A DNA stretch of 39,931 nt from Apostichopus californicus (Eukaryota; Echinodermata; Holothuroidea; Aspidochirotida; Stichopodidae), in NCBI GenBank assembly GCA_020650975.1, contig JAIPMN010005783.1, positions 4,222-44,152 on the forward strand, written 5' to 3'. Below the pieces are notes generated by a model. The model was not told the DNA's origin, ran no database searches, and saw only the letters and a program-made list of their open reading frames with translations. Numbering within the stretch: position 1 is the stretch's first letter; each line of letters opens with the position of its first letter. Below, piece after piece: positions 19,001 to 28,771 of this stretch. Made by a program: the position numbers and the translations under genes.

Positions 19001-22000
19001 TATGGGAGGATTTGTAGGCTCCAAGGTGTTACCAAAATTGTGTGCTATGTATTTTGTCTAAACTATTAAGATCTCCAACTCCTTCTATGCATTTGGGTGA
19101 ACATTATCAAATAGTAAATTATGAGAATATTACTGAAATTGACACAACTACAAGCAAGGGAGTGTCATGCTGCATGGCATAATAGATTGTTGCTTTAGAA
19201 ATATTTGGCTCACTAGGACTAAAATTTGGTCACTTATTAATAATTACAAAATAATATCTGTAACCAAAAAGAACAACTGTGCATATGCTGAAAAAAGGTC
19301 ATGGTGGAACATAAAAACCCAAACATGCCAGAACTATTAATAAATGGAAGTTTGTAATCAGATATTGTTGATGCAACAAAAGATCTGTGATCCTGGAAGA
19401 GTTTTCACATTTTTGGCTTTCTCTGGTGTATTACAATGAAATTTAAATTACATCACCATAAACAAACGGATATTAAGAATAAACGTCTACCGTACACTAC
19501 TGTAACACGTATCAAACAAACATGATGCAGCCCGAGGGAGTTCCCAACTCCTAATTCATCCTAGACTTTTCAGAATGACCCCCAAAAAAATTAAACAATC
19601 GCCCTAATCTGTCAGCTAGTGGTGTTTCGAGAGACCTAGTCAAGAGATGAAAGGTGAGGACAAGAGAGTGTGGCGGGGGGAGGGTGGGGCACGGAGGGGG
19701 GGGAGCGAGGATGGCTGATACATTCATAGGGTTTGTTAAGCTGAAGATTAAAGATTCTAAGGAATATTTGCACTGCCACAGCTTCCACCGTACATGTGAA
19801 AAAAAATGACCGACATTGGCAATGCGGAACATTCACCTGATCCTTCCAAGTAGAACGTCACCTGTTCTCCTTCGGTGAAATCCAGATCCAACGGCTGTTG
19901 GATTAAGGTGCCATGGATGAGAGAACATAACAGGAAGTCCTTCTTGTGATGCTGTACCATGACTTGGACTGGTGGCTTGAGACTCCTGTCTGACAATAAA
20001 AACAGAGACCACAGAACTTTTAAGTTTATACTGTCCGTCATGATATGTGGGCCGCGCTACTGTATCAAAGACAAACCAGAAGATCTTACTGCAAACACGA
20101 TGTGACTCTCTCTCTCTCAAATGATCTTTCGCTCTCGTCAAAAACTGTGCAATCCTCGACCATTAAAACAAAAACAATAAATAAAGAAATTGGATAACAA
20201 ACAAGTTCTTTTGAGATAATTCCAAGATGATTAAAATAATGTGCAAAATCCCAAGAGTTGATCAACTTTTCTATCGATAGCACCCAGGCACCGAGGGATA
20301 CTGAAAATGTTCAGTTTGGCTTTAAGTGCAAGCAGAAGCTATCACTTATTGTACCATTACAATTATGCCTTAAGACTGTGTCACACTGTAACACTATTAT
20401 TACCTTCATTTGACATCATAGGGTGACACAATTTTGCCATTTACCATCAGATGTAACTATTACTTTGATAGTCACAAAACTCACAATCAAATTCTGTGTC
20501 TGTCGTACAGAGAACGTATCACTTCAACTTCTAATTAAAACTGTTTCAGTGACATACATACAACTTTAGTCATAATGTGATGTCTACTATTACCCTTTCT
20601 AATGTGACACTATTAATTTTATGTACCACTGTAAATTACCTAAACATGGCATCTGTACAGTGATCAATGCAACAATGTTTCATTTACAGTTGTAATGTGA
20701 TTTTATCACATTTCTCAGCCACTACTGTGATACACTATTTGCCCTCCTTCTGACAGTATTACTTTAATAATTGACACTGTACTTTATTTATATATATGTA
20801 TCCCCTTATTAGTCATGAATCTAAGTTCAAGTCATAGCCTAGACTGATCCTGAATACACTTATGGTCACAATGTGACACTAAATATAGTTACAGTTCAGT
20901 CCCAAACATGACACCATTTACCTTTATAGTCAAATTGTAACTCCAAAGCAGCCATGGAGACATGGAAAGAATCTTCTATTGACTGGCTGTAATGCTTGCC
21001 AGCTTCGAGTGTTAATCCTGTCAAATAAAAATGTGTACATCTGGACAAATTCTTAATGACTTTTTCTGGTCGGGTTGTCTGAAGAGCAGATAGTTGGTTA
21101 TGTCCAGACATGTTAGCAAATGAAGAACCACCAATATATGCACTGTGGGGTTAGATGTGTAGGTTAGGTGAATAGAACACCGATCACATTTGGGCCAGTA
21201 AAACTACCCTTGGAATGGATCACAGGCCTAGATGCTTAGTACCATTATTTGGTTTTTTTTTTCAGTATCTCCACAGTGATGGAAGATGATACCAATTTTA
21301 ACTACCTGGGAATATATAGTTACAATGCAATCTGACTTTGATTTAAAGAACTAGCCAATTGTTTCGGTTACAAACTTACATGTTCAACGGAAATTTGGTC
21401 GTCTCGGACAATCATTAAAACTTTTCCTTGAACAGTCAAAAGTTTAAAGGAAATTTATTTACCTTTCTGCAAAAGGATCTTATTGAAGCCAAATTATACT
21501 ACTGTGGTTTTTTATTAACATGAACATTCAAAAGGAATTTTTTGTTGTTATTAAAAGAATATTTGGGATATAGACCTAGGCCTATATAATTTAGGGCTTA
21601 ACTTCATTTACTATAGACTATACTATAATCAACATTAAAAGAGGACAAGAACAGTTGAGCTGGTAGTGGTACCCTTACTCAACACAAACCAGTTCCTGAA
21701 TGTTGTCAGTTGGACTTAAATAATTTGGCAAAAGTACACATCATTCCACTTAACTTTGGTGAAAAGAGCATTAACGGTCTTGCTCTAACTTAGTGGTAAG
21801 TCAGGGCTAGCCTACGCCAATCTGTTACAAGTTACAGGGTAGGCATAACGGCCTAACCTAACACTATCAGTAAACATGACATGTGTAACAGATGCAACCT
21901 GAAACGTGCGGCAACGTTAGAAAGTAGTCTTAAGTAATACAAATATCTGCAAGAATTAATATTGAAGCTGTAGGTAACCATCATACCAATAGATGAATTC

Positions 22001-22015
22001 CTTACCCCAAAACAT
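12986..22015 (-). CDS. FKBP46: Nucleoplasmin-like FK506-binding nuclear protein (peptidyl-prolyl isomerase, FKBP39/46 type)
   Basis: Eleven coding exons give 1239 bases including TGA, i.e. 412 residues, the expected size for this family, with every junction in phase. Exons (- strand order): 22015-22006, 21017-20922, 19989-19837, 18935-18792, 18317-18225, 17827-17759, 16403-16072, 15241-15158, 14844-14715, 14430-14382, 13064-12986. Residues 1 to about 105 are a nucleoplasmin-like domain (MFWGLTLEAGKHYSQ, SFHVSMAALE, VHLTGYLV). Then come acidic tracts, a Lys/Arg-rich stretch (about 168-188) suited to nuclear import, a second acidic tract, Lys runs and seven Gln (about 265-271). The PPIase domain (about 310-412) shows VGVYYKG, FDSC, FRFRLG, EVISGWDSGL, GGKRRLTIPP and NSTLVFDVEL, so the usual drug/substrate pocket residues are kept. 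Known of the family: nuclear or nucleolar prolyl isomerases with histone-chaperone activity. Nuclear location here is inferred. Confidence 0.96.
13236..13498. mobile_element. hAT-type MITE with perfect 8-bp target duplication
   Basis: 263 bp in the last FKBP intron. It starts CAGGCGCGTAGTGAGG and ends CCTTGGCTACACGCCTG (reverse complement CAGGCGTGTAGCCAAGG). It is flanked on both sides by GCTGTGGA (13228-13235 and 13499-13506), an exact 8-bp duplication as made by hAT transposases. No transposase inside. Confidence 0.85.
14382..14430 (-). CDS. FKBP46: FKBP exon 10 (49-nt exon, GGKRRLTIPP)
   Basis: A 49-base exon with acceptor GCTTTAACAG and donor AAGG|GTAAGT. It encodes MRVGGKRRLTIPPSQ, exactly the segment missing between the neighbouring exons of the FKBP fold, and both phases match. 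It is easily missed by gene finders because of its size. Confidence 0.95.
14715..14844 (-). CDS. FKBP46: FKBP exon 9 (PPIase core)
   Basis: Acceptor TTTTAG, donor TCAG|GTGAGT. It encodes VGVYYKGTLAG, EFDSCLSGKPFRFRLG and EVISGWDSGLS, carrying the Tyr, Phe-Asp, Phe, Val-Ile and Trp pocket residues of FKBPs. Confidence 0.96.
15158..15241 (-). CDS. FKBP46: FKBP exon 8 (entry to the PPIase domain)
   Basis: 28 codons, phase 0 at both ends, donor ATG|GTAAGG. The acceptor is a weaker TCTCAAG. It encodes LSNGVVVEDTVVGEG, the usual lead-in of the FKBP fold. Confidence 0.87.
16072..16403 (-). CDS. FKBP46: FKBP exon 7 (acidic, Lys-rich and poly-Gln linker)
   Basis: Acceptor GATTAATAG, donor GCA|GTAAGT. 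A 332-bp exon of low complexity: an acidic run, then KTSPKKKKNKKKK, seven Gln encoded almost only by CAA, then a Lys/Pro/Thr linker. CAA-repeat length is a likely site of polymorphism. Confidence 0.92.
16585..17165. repeat. 31-bp minisatellite in FKBP intron 6
   Basis: About 18 copies of a unit like CAGTGGTACCTATGTGTAAC + GTCCACACTAT. Copies at 17000-17100 are exactly 31 bp long; those to the left are more diverged in length and sequence. Confidence 0.9.
17759..17827 (-). CDS. FKBP46: FKBP exon 6 (basic segment)
   Basis: Acceptor ATATTTGAAG, donor GAAG|GTAAGA. It encodes ESTKKRKSTEK and QKKKRSE, a Lys/Arg-rich stretch that looks like a bipartite nuclear localisation signal (inference). Confidence 0.9.
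18083..18184. repeat. Duplicate flanks around the assembly gap
   Basis: AAATGTACAAATCATTCAATACTCATCATCTA-like sequence ends at 18113, directly before the Ns, and again at 18184, with C runs before each copy. The stated break into short quotes: AAATGTACAAATCATTC left, AAATGTACAAAGCATTTC right. Confidence 0.75.
18114..18123. other. Assembly gap (10 N)
   Basis: Ten Ns, directly followed by C-rich sequence. Lies in the FKBP intron between exons 6 and 5, so no coding sequence is lost. Confidence 0.98.
18225..18317 (-). CDS. FKBP46: FKBP exon 5 (acidic linker)
   Basis: Acceptor TTTGATAG, donor AAAG|GTGAAT. It encodes 30 codons ending in a dense acidic run ESEDDESEEEW. The exon lies 100 bases from the assembly gap. 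Confidence 0.88.
18436..18740 (-). mobile_element. tRNA-derived SINE
   Basis: On the - strand it starts with a tRNA-like head (A box TGGCCAATTGGCTAAGG, B box GGTTCGATTCC), continues with the widespread CTTGCCCAAGG-type body seen reversed as CTTGCCCAAGGACACAACG, and ends with AAAGCGCTGTATAAAAAATC and an AT-rich tail. About 300 bp. It ends 51 bp from FKBP exon 4. Confidence 0.8.
18792..18935 (-). CDS. FKBP46: FKBP exon 4 (VHLTGYLV, first acidic tract)
   Basis: Acceptor GCGGTGAAG, donor GATG|GTAAGC. It encodes VHLTGYLV, the last strand of the nucleoplasmin-like domain, followed by a Glu/Asp/Ser-rich stretch. An AG closer to the pyrimidine tract is not available, so this acceptor is chosen by phase and homology. 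Confidence 0.9.
18936..19836 (-). other. FKBP intron, no further feature
   Basis: AT-rich with a G-rich patch at 19670-19710. Short open frames on the - strand over that patch are not supported. Confidence 0.6.
19837..19989 (-). CDS. FKBP46: FKBP exon 3 (nucleoplasmin-like domain)
   Basis: Acceptor ATTGTCAG, donor TCAG|GTGAAT. It encodes 50 codons including LLCSLIHGT and GEQVTFYLEGSG, the middle strands of the nucleoplasmin-like domain. Confidence 0.94.
20340..20921. repeat. Degenerate minisatellite with GTCACAATGTGACACTATTACC-like motif
   Basis: Diverged copies at about 20396, 20456, 20575, 20600, 20700 and 20868 share TAGTCACAATGTGACACTA and ATTACCTTT. The same words occur at the exon 2 donor (20909-20940). 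Confidence 0.5.
20922..21017 (-). CDS. FKBP46: FKBP exon 2 (nucleoplasmin-like domain)
   Basis: Acceptor TTTGACAG, donor AAAG|GTAAAT. It encodes LTLEAGKHYSQSIEDSF and the SMAALE strand of the nucleoplasmin-like fold. Confidence 0.94.
21018..22005 (-). other. FKBP intron 1, no further feature
   Basis: AT-rich intron between the 10-nt first coding exon and exon 2. Nothing else recognised. Confidence 0.7.
22006..22015 (-). CDS. FKBP46: FKBP first coding exon (10 nt, MFW-G)
   Basis: ATG TTT TGG G, then donor GTAAGG. Only ten coding bases, but the start MFWG followed by LTLEAGK in the next exon is the typical N-terminus of nucleoplasmin-like FKBPs. That decides the start over an out-of-frame ATG eleven bases upstream. 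Position -3 is A. Confidence 0.9.
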
Positions 22016-22110
22016 CCTCTTGCCATGAAACGTTAAAACAACGGAGAAAACCAACCAACACAACAGGTGCTTGAGTTCAAAAGCACGTTCCCTTGCATAC
22101 GTACTTGAGG
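22016..22110 (-). promoter_or_regulatory. Upstream ATG overlapping the FKBP start (uORF)
   Basis: An ATG at 22026-22024 lies eleven bases before the FKBP start in another frame. After splicing it would read eight codons (MARGCFGD) and stop at TAA in the first bases of exon 2. Its -3 base is T, weaker than the A at the main start. It matters only if transcription starts upstream of it; no TATA box was recognised. Confidence 0.4.
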
Positions 22111-25100
22111 GCTCATGACGCTATTACGATGCCTGACACTGCGAAGCGCCTGTAATTATCAATCAAACAAGTTTCGTTTATTTTGAATGCTTTTCGTTAC
22201 CGGTACCTTTCATGTATCAAAATCTAGCTTGTAGTTGCGTTTGACCATTCTTCCCTTTTTTCTTCTTGTTTTTGGTTGGTTTTTCTTCTTCATATTCTTC
22301 TTTTATCAGACAAGATATCATTCAGACAAGTTTTCGAACAGATACTTTATACACCTGATATGTCTGCATATTTTAAATCTAAGCTACAAATTTACCAAAT
22401 TGAAGCGCATAAAAAGATGACTTTCATATTTTTTATTCCTCTCAATGAATCTGCTATTTCCATCGTTAAAAACTTATTGCTTTGTCTTGTGATTGTTAAT
22501 TGCTCAGTCTATTGTTAACATTACGAAACTTGGAAAGGAAAAGGTAAACGTGCGAAATGCAGCCAAGTGGTTCAGGCTGCAGGGGAAAGGTGGTGGTGGG
22601 GGGGGGGGGGGTGTGAGTGGGAAGGTGGAACAATGGGATACCAATGACAAGTTTTCATTGTCTGTCTATTCTTATTGCAATATACCATTTCATTACAGGG
22701 TGAGGGGAGGGTATCTGAAAGAGGGACAGTTGGTTGCATTATCAGAAAAACATCTGTTCCTATTTTGAACATTTAGGAATTGCTTTTATAGAAGTGGAAA
22801 GGTGTACTAAGACATCACATGGTGATGGTACCAAAGAATGAATAAGGCCGTCAGGCAAGGACCAGGTCAAATCTGTTACCCCAGGATGTTCTCTTAAATG
22901 TTATCTATAAATACTTCTTTATAGTCGAAAGAAAAGCACAACAAAATTAATAAACACAAAGAGAGTGGTAGTTTATCTGTTGTTTGTTCATATATTTTAT
23001 CAAATTATGTATTACTGATATTACAAATAATGTAATATTCTATAGCATAGAAACATCTCGAGTCTTGTAAGTTTGTGTTACATTCACATAGTTAGTACCA
23101 AAACGATCAACTTCTTTCACCTGTGTGCATATATTGCACCCTATACAAAACACTGACACACTATACCGATAATTGAACACCACCCCCCCCCCCGCCCCCC
23201 GACTCCTTGCTACCTAAGAAAACACATTATATATCAACTGCTGATTAAAACTTGTGGTCAAACGTCAATATAGGAAATAAGGCCCCTTTTTACCATTAAA
23301 AGCATTATGGATCGTTTTACCATGGGAGGTAATATTCAATGATTTTTTTGTTTTTTAATTTTATAAATTCACTGAATATATCCTTAGTATTGAAAACAAA
23401 AACAGGTTTTGAATCAATATATTACCTTTAGACTAGCATGTGTAACCTGTCCAACCCTGTCCAACTCCCCTCCCCCGTTTTAAAACTTTTTCTGATTAAC
23501 TCTAATGCAATATCCAAGAACATGCTTGTCAAAGAAAGATACAACACATAATTTACTTAGGGTAGCTGTCCTGCCAACGACAGTAAAAGAAATTTTACTC
23601 TTCAAATCGACTATTTTATACTAGAGAAAATCTTCACCCATTTACTGTCAACTTTTCAAAAAGCAGCATTTTTGAGAGAGGGTTAATTGATCCACCAAAA
23701 AGAAGAAGTATTAATTTGAAAAGTGAAGAAAAGTCACACACTTGTTCAAAACTGTTTCTGTTTTTTCACTACCAGATGTCAGCAACTCTTAACCTGCCTA
23801 GCCTTGATACCCCCCCCCAAACTCCATCACCCCCCCCCCACACTTTTGCCTTCTTATAACTCCCCTTAACATCCAAACACTAAAAAGAGCTACAGAGTAT
23901 CATAAAAGTATGGTTTTAGTCCATTGATATATTTCAACGGGACTATTTGCCAGTACTGTTCATTATTCTCTTCCGAGGTTCAAACATTTATTTAACAACT
24001 AATATAAAATAAAATGAATCTCTCATAATGCCTATTGTTAATACTATTCAAAGAATGTCCAGAGGATCTTAACCTGCAATCCCCCCCCCCCCCTGGACGA
24101 GGCAAGCTGTCGTTAGCTCTCTGACCCATAAACCATGTGATATATATGGTCTCATTTCCATCATCTCTTCTGAAAAATATTATTTAGGACGGGTTTACTC
24201 GTGAGTTGTCGTTTTCACTATACCGATACGAAATATATCTCATTGACTTCAGAAGAAGAACGAAAAAAAAAGGTTAATTACTGTTTGAGAAATGATACAA
24301 ACAAACAAAAGTGAATTTTGATGATAAAAATAATAATACTTCATCTTAACACCAAAAAAAAAAAAATTCAAAAAAATACATGAATAAAATTTTTTCCAAA
24401 ATGTAGACACTTTGGCACCAGATTAGATCAACGAGGTCTCGACACTCAGATATACAATTTTGTCCAAAAACGACAACAATAATAAAGGCGGGAAAAAGAA
24501 GAAGGAGGAAGAAAAGAACAGGATACATAATTGACATATGATAAAATACAACTCTTTTGATAGAGTAAACCTGAGTGGATGATTATTCATATATATATTA
24601 TAAAGACTTAAGACATCCTGATTAGCAGTTATAACCTTTTCCAGTACAAAAAAAAAAAAATTAAATATGGCACCAAATTTACAGCTCAGACCCGTTGTCC
24701 TAAATGCCTAACAGAAATCTTGTTTTCAACCTGTTTTAGTACCAGGGAAATTTGTAAAGTACATTAAGGCTGCTCTCCCCCCACAACCCCCCCCCCCCTC
24801 CTCCCCCGGCATACGCGATATTTATGAGATTTGAAAGGATGGAAGCAGGATGTGTGTAGATACAGTATGGTAGTAACACTAAACATGCAGGCCAAGGATG
24901 CTGAAAATGTTGTTGTATATTAACTTCAAGATTGTTTTAACAGCATGGCACATATATATGTATATATACTTGGCATGTTGAGGCTAATCACTCTTCTTTC
25001 ACAGAAAAATGTCATTTACGCAGTTTTTTGGGAGAATATTTGGACCAATTTTTTAACGTTTTTCTGTCTTTGATACTACAACATTGTTTGATACCATAAA

Positions 25101-27400
25101 ATTGTTTGATGATAAAGTGCTTTCTTAACTACCAAAACCACAAAACAGGTCATTTGCCTTACATAGTTCACTGTTTTTCAACAAAATGTTGACAAAAACT
25201 TGTATCAAGTCCCCCAATACTTCTTGCATGGTTATCCAGAGCGAGTAAAACGCAACCCTTATTCTTCAAGTATTACTTCTAAACTTTTGAGGGGGGGGGG
25301 GGGAAATTACCCATGGGGTAAATAATAAAACTCAGAAAGAAGGGGAATTTTCACTGACCGCAAGATCAAGTCCGAATTTGATTTCGTGGAGATTTATGAA
25401 GTTTTTTTCTATTTATAATGTATATATCTAAACTAAACAGCCAGTATGCGAGATTAAATTTCTATTAGTCTTAGTAATCAGGATGCCTTTCCTTCAACAG
25501 AGAAAATAAAGATGATGATGATGATAACGATAACGATAATATCAATTATAATATTAATAGTAAAATATGGATAATAATTACAACAAAAAAAACTGACATA
25601 TTATTTGGCATACTGTTTCTGGATCGCCATAACAGCCTCCTTATCCAGGAGCTATCCGTCCCACCTTCTTCTGGGTTTAAACTAAAACACTTGGCAAATA
25701 GTTTTTATTTATATACAGAACCTCTCATATACAACCGTTTCTCCATATACACTCACTATATATGCTATATACATAAAAAACATCATATGAACATACTGCA
25801 TGATGGGTAGAAAAGTTGGAAGGAACAAATTAGGAAAAAGAAAAAAAACAGATATCGTTTTTTACATAAACAATTTTTCTGTTTGTGCTGTTTCGCTTTC
25901 CTATTTTTTTTGTTCCAAGACAATAATAGTAATCATAATCATAATAATTATTATAATAAAATAATAATAATAATAGAATCAGAACTTTGAAATCAAAACG
26001 AAAAATATATATATAACAGAAAACAAAACTTTTCTGATAACTTGTGGTAATAGTAATAATAATAATAGTAATAAATATATATACTCAGTCTTATCTCATT
26101 GTGTACAGGAACCTGTACATCAAAAATACAAAATAGAACTCTAAAAATAGATTAAAAAGTTAGTCTCTCGATGCTAGCACCAGACTTCAAAACTTCACTT
26201 ATTCTTACATCTCTTATCTCTTTTAGCCCTCAAACCCCTTCCCTTCCCCCCCCCCCTCCACCTTTATGGAGACAGCACTCATTGTGGCCAGTATTTTCTT
26301 ATATCCTTTTTACGGAGAGCACTCGTACTTCCTCAACTCTACATCTACATAATTGCAAAGTGATGAACAAGGACAATGACCCGCAAAAGAACAATTTATA
26401 GGTAGTTTTTGGAGGTAAAAACCAGAAAAATACTCCTAAAAGTTCATTTCCCCATGAAATGCAACCTTTCAATTAAGTCATATATTAATGACAGTTTCTT
26501 GCCTTTCTTGGCTTTCAAAGAGTAAAAATTACGAAAATAAAAATTATTGCATATTTTCAGTAAAATGTGCATAATTTAATCTGTGGAAGATGTAAATCAG
26601 TCCATGGACGGAAAATGATCAAGTTGAGCTCTGAGTAAGTATTGTTACCTGACACGGAAAATCAGACGGTAATAATGTAACAGTTACTGTAAGAAGAGAA
26701 TCCCTCTTGAAATGCATACACCAAAATGCGTTGAAGACACTAGTTGCGAAGTACTTTATGGCGCGATATCGGAAACAGATGGTAAAACCTTCTGTTGATT
26801 ACTTCCATGAAGGGTTTTTACTTTTATCATATTACAAAACTAATGTGCTATGCAAAAATGTACCCAAAACAGAATTCCAAACAAGATAGTCTTGTATCTG
26901 ATGGAATTGATTAATCTTCAATCAAGGTTTATTATTTGTATATATAAACTTAGTTTCATTATATGAAAATCATTTTAGTCAGACTGTTTACAAAGTTTGT
27001 CTGACAAATGACGGTGAAGTTTGTTACTGTCAAATGTGTTGAATACCAGAAAATATGCAACTGGGAAGCACAACAGACTGAGTCAATCCAAAAAGTTAAC
27101 CCTAGGCTAAAAACCCGCATATGATCAATGTGTTAGGCAACCTTAACAACAGAAGAGAAACTGTACTATGAGAATACTGTATTTCATAAATAGATAATGC
27201 ATTGCATTTGTAAGTTAGAAACTATTTTCCTGAAAATATTCCCATCATGCGATATCCACTGTAGATGGAACAGTCTTGTGATGAAATCACTTTGACCTCC
27301 TCCCACCTGACCCTGCATGGCAGTGTTTAGGCATCTTTCTGAGCTGTGACAACAGTCATCTAGCCCGATACATTATGTCCGACATGCTTACTTTCATAGC
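22111..27400. other. Intergenic, low-complexity rich, no gene recognised
   Basis: AT-rich with poly-G at 22599-22611 and 25291-25303, poly-C at 23183-23193, 23812, 24081-24093 and 24788, AT microsatellites near 24590 and 24955, GAT/AACGAT runs near 25510-25545 and ATA/TAA runs at 25925-26080. Part of it may belong to a long Patched 3' UTR. Confidence 0.6.
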
Positions 27401-27414
27401 AGGTGTGACATAAA

Positions 27415-27806
27415 TCTTTTGATTAAGCAGGTTAAGAGAAGAGATATGTTTGTATTTGAAGACATTTAGATTAAGCAGGTAATGAGAAGAGACATGTTTG
27501 TATTTTGAAGACATTTTGATTAAGCAGGTAAAGAGAAGAGACATGTTTATATTTTGAAGACATTTAGATTAGGCAGGTAATGAGAAGAGACATGTTTGTA
27601 TTTGAAGACATTTTGATTACGCAGGTAATGAGAAGAGACAAGTTTGTATTTGAAGACATTTAGATTAAGCAGGTTATGTAAAGAGACATGTGTCTATTTG
27701 AAGACATTTAGATTAAGCAGGTTATGTAAAGAGACATGTGTCTATTTGAAGACATTTAGATTAAGCAGGTAATGAGAAGAGACATGTTTGTATCTGAAGA
27801 CATTCT
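27415..27806. repeat. 48-bp minisatellite, about eight copies
   Basis: Unit like GATTAAGCAGGTAATGAGAA + GAGACATGTTTGTATTTGAAGACATTTA. Two neighbouring copies share TTATGTAAAGAGACATGTGTC, showing local duplication inside the array. Confidence 0.93.
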
Positions 27807-27895
27807 AAGGACACCGGTGGTCCAATAAGTCTTCTCCTGAGGCTTTCTGGTTATACGACTGTCATCTCCAGTCTTGTTTATGATGAAAACTCTTA

Positions 27896-27970
27896 AGGCA
27901 CTTCTAAGGCACTTCTAAGGCACTTCTAAGGCACTTCTAAGGCACTTCTAAGGCACTTCTAAGGCACTTC
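27896..27970. repeat. 11-bp tandem repeat (AAGGCACTTCT)
   Basis: Seven near-perfect copies of TAAGGCACTTC. Confidence 0.95.
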
Positions 27971-28034
27971 GTTCTGCGAGAAACAGGAAAAGGACCTCGC
28001 CAATCTGAAGAGACAGAAAATCCATCACATCAAA

Positions 28035-28420
28035 TTTATTTGAAATTCTAGGGAGAGAAACAACACAGAAACGTTGCAAGTATTCATTCCTTACTTGGAT
28101 TCAAAATCAAAAAAAATTTGTCTTGTTAAAGGATCAAAGAGTACCTTACACTGTTCCGTCATTGCACAGAACAAAAAAGCACTTAAACACAATTAAACAA
28201 CTTAAACACACAAAGAACTTAAACACACATCTTGCATGTGACGTCTTCCAACAGTTTTCCAGATGGATAAAACCCAAACACTTCTTTTTGCTAGATATGA
28301 CGAGATGTTCATCATTTTGATTACCGTTTAAGCGTTGGTGCCTGACAACTACACATTGTAAACAGTCTACAAGCCACATACATATATATATATGTCGATA
28401 AAATTGATAACTCACCTCTT
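28035..28420 (-). other. Candidate Patched 3' untranslated region
   Basis: Between the stop and 28035 no coding signal is seen. TTTATT at 28035-28040 reads AATAAA on the - strand and is the nearest polyadenylation signal candidate. Patched genes often have long 3' UTRs, so the true end may lie much further left. Confidence 0.35.
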
Positions 28421-28771
28421 TCAAACGGCCGTGTCCGAGCTATCCTCGCCCCCTCCCTTATCCTTGATCTGTGGCAAATCTTTGGCGTCTCCCCATTCCT
28501 TGTCCCATCTCCTCCTGTGGCGACGGGGGTGTTCGGCCGTCGTGCAGGCCACCCCATGGATGATGGATACCCTGGCCGTGGCCGTCACCGTGGTGACGTG
28601 CCTGGACAGCTGCGGTGAATCGCACGGCGAGGAAGAGGAGGAGGACGTTATGTTGACTTGATGAGGAATGTGTGGATGTGCAAATGAGTTGTGGTGTCTG
28701 GGCGGTCGTGTCCTGTGCGGTTGTCTCGGTCTTCTGGGACCAGCTGCGGGGTGTCTCATCCGTTCGTAGTC
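28421..28771 (-). CDS. ptch: Patched last coding exon and stop
   Basis: Acceptor CGTCTATCAG. It encodes 116 residues and TGA (28423-28421). [13 protein letters not shown] segment matches the conserved patch near the end of Patched tails. The rest is Arg/His/Pro-rich, with six Ser in a row. No PPXY motif is seen in this tail. A GAG|GTGAGT sequence stands just after the stop. Confidence 0.9.
   Translation of the reverse strand, partial: DYERMRHPAAGPRRPRQPHRTRPPRHHNSFAHPHIPHQVNITSSSSSSPCDSPQLSRHVTTVTATARVSIIHGVACTTAEHPRRHRRRWDKEWGDAKDLPQIKDKGGGEDSSDTAV

Noticed and set aside
27415..27806. Regular repeats that might suggest a CRISPR array
   Set aside because: Units abut without unique spacers, and the DNA is animal nuclear DNA.
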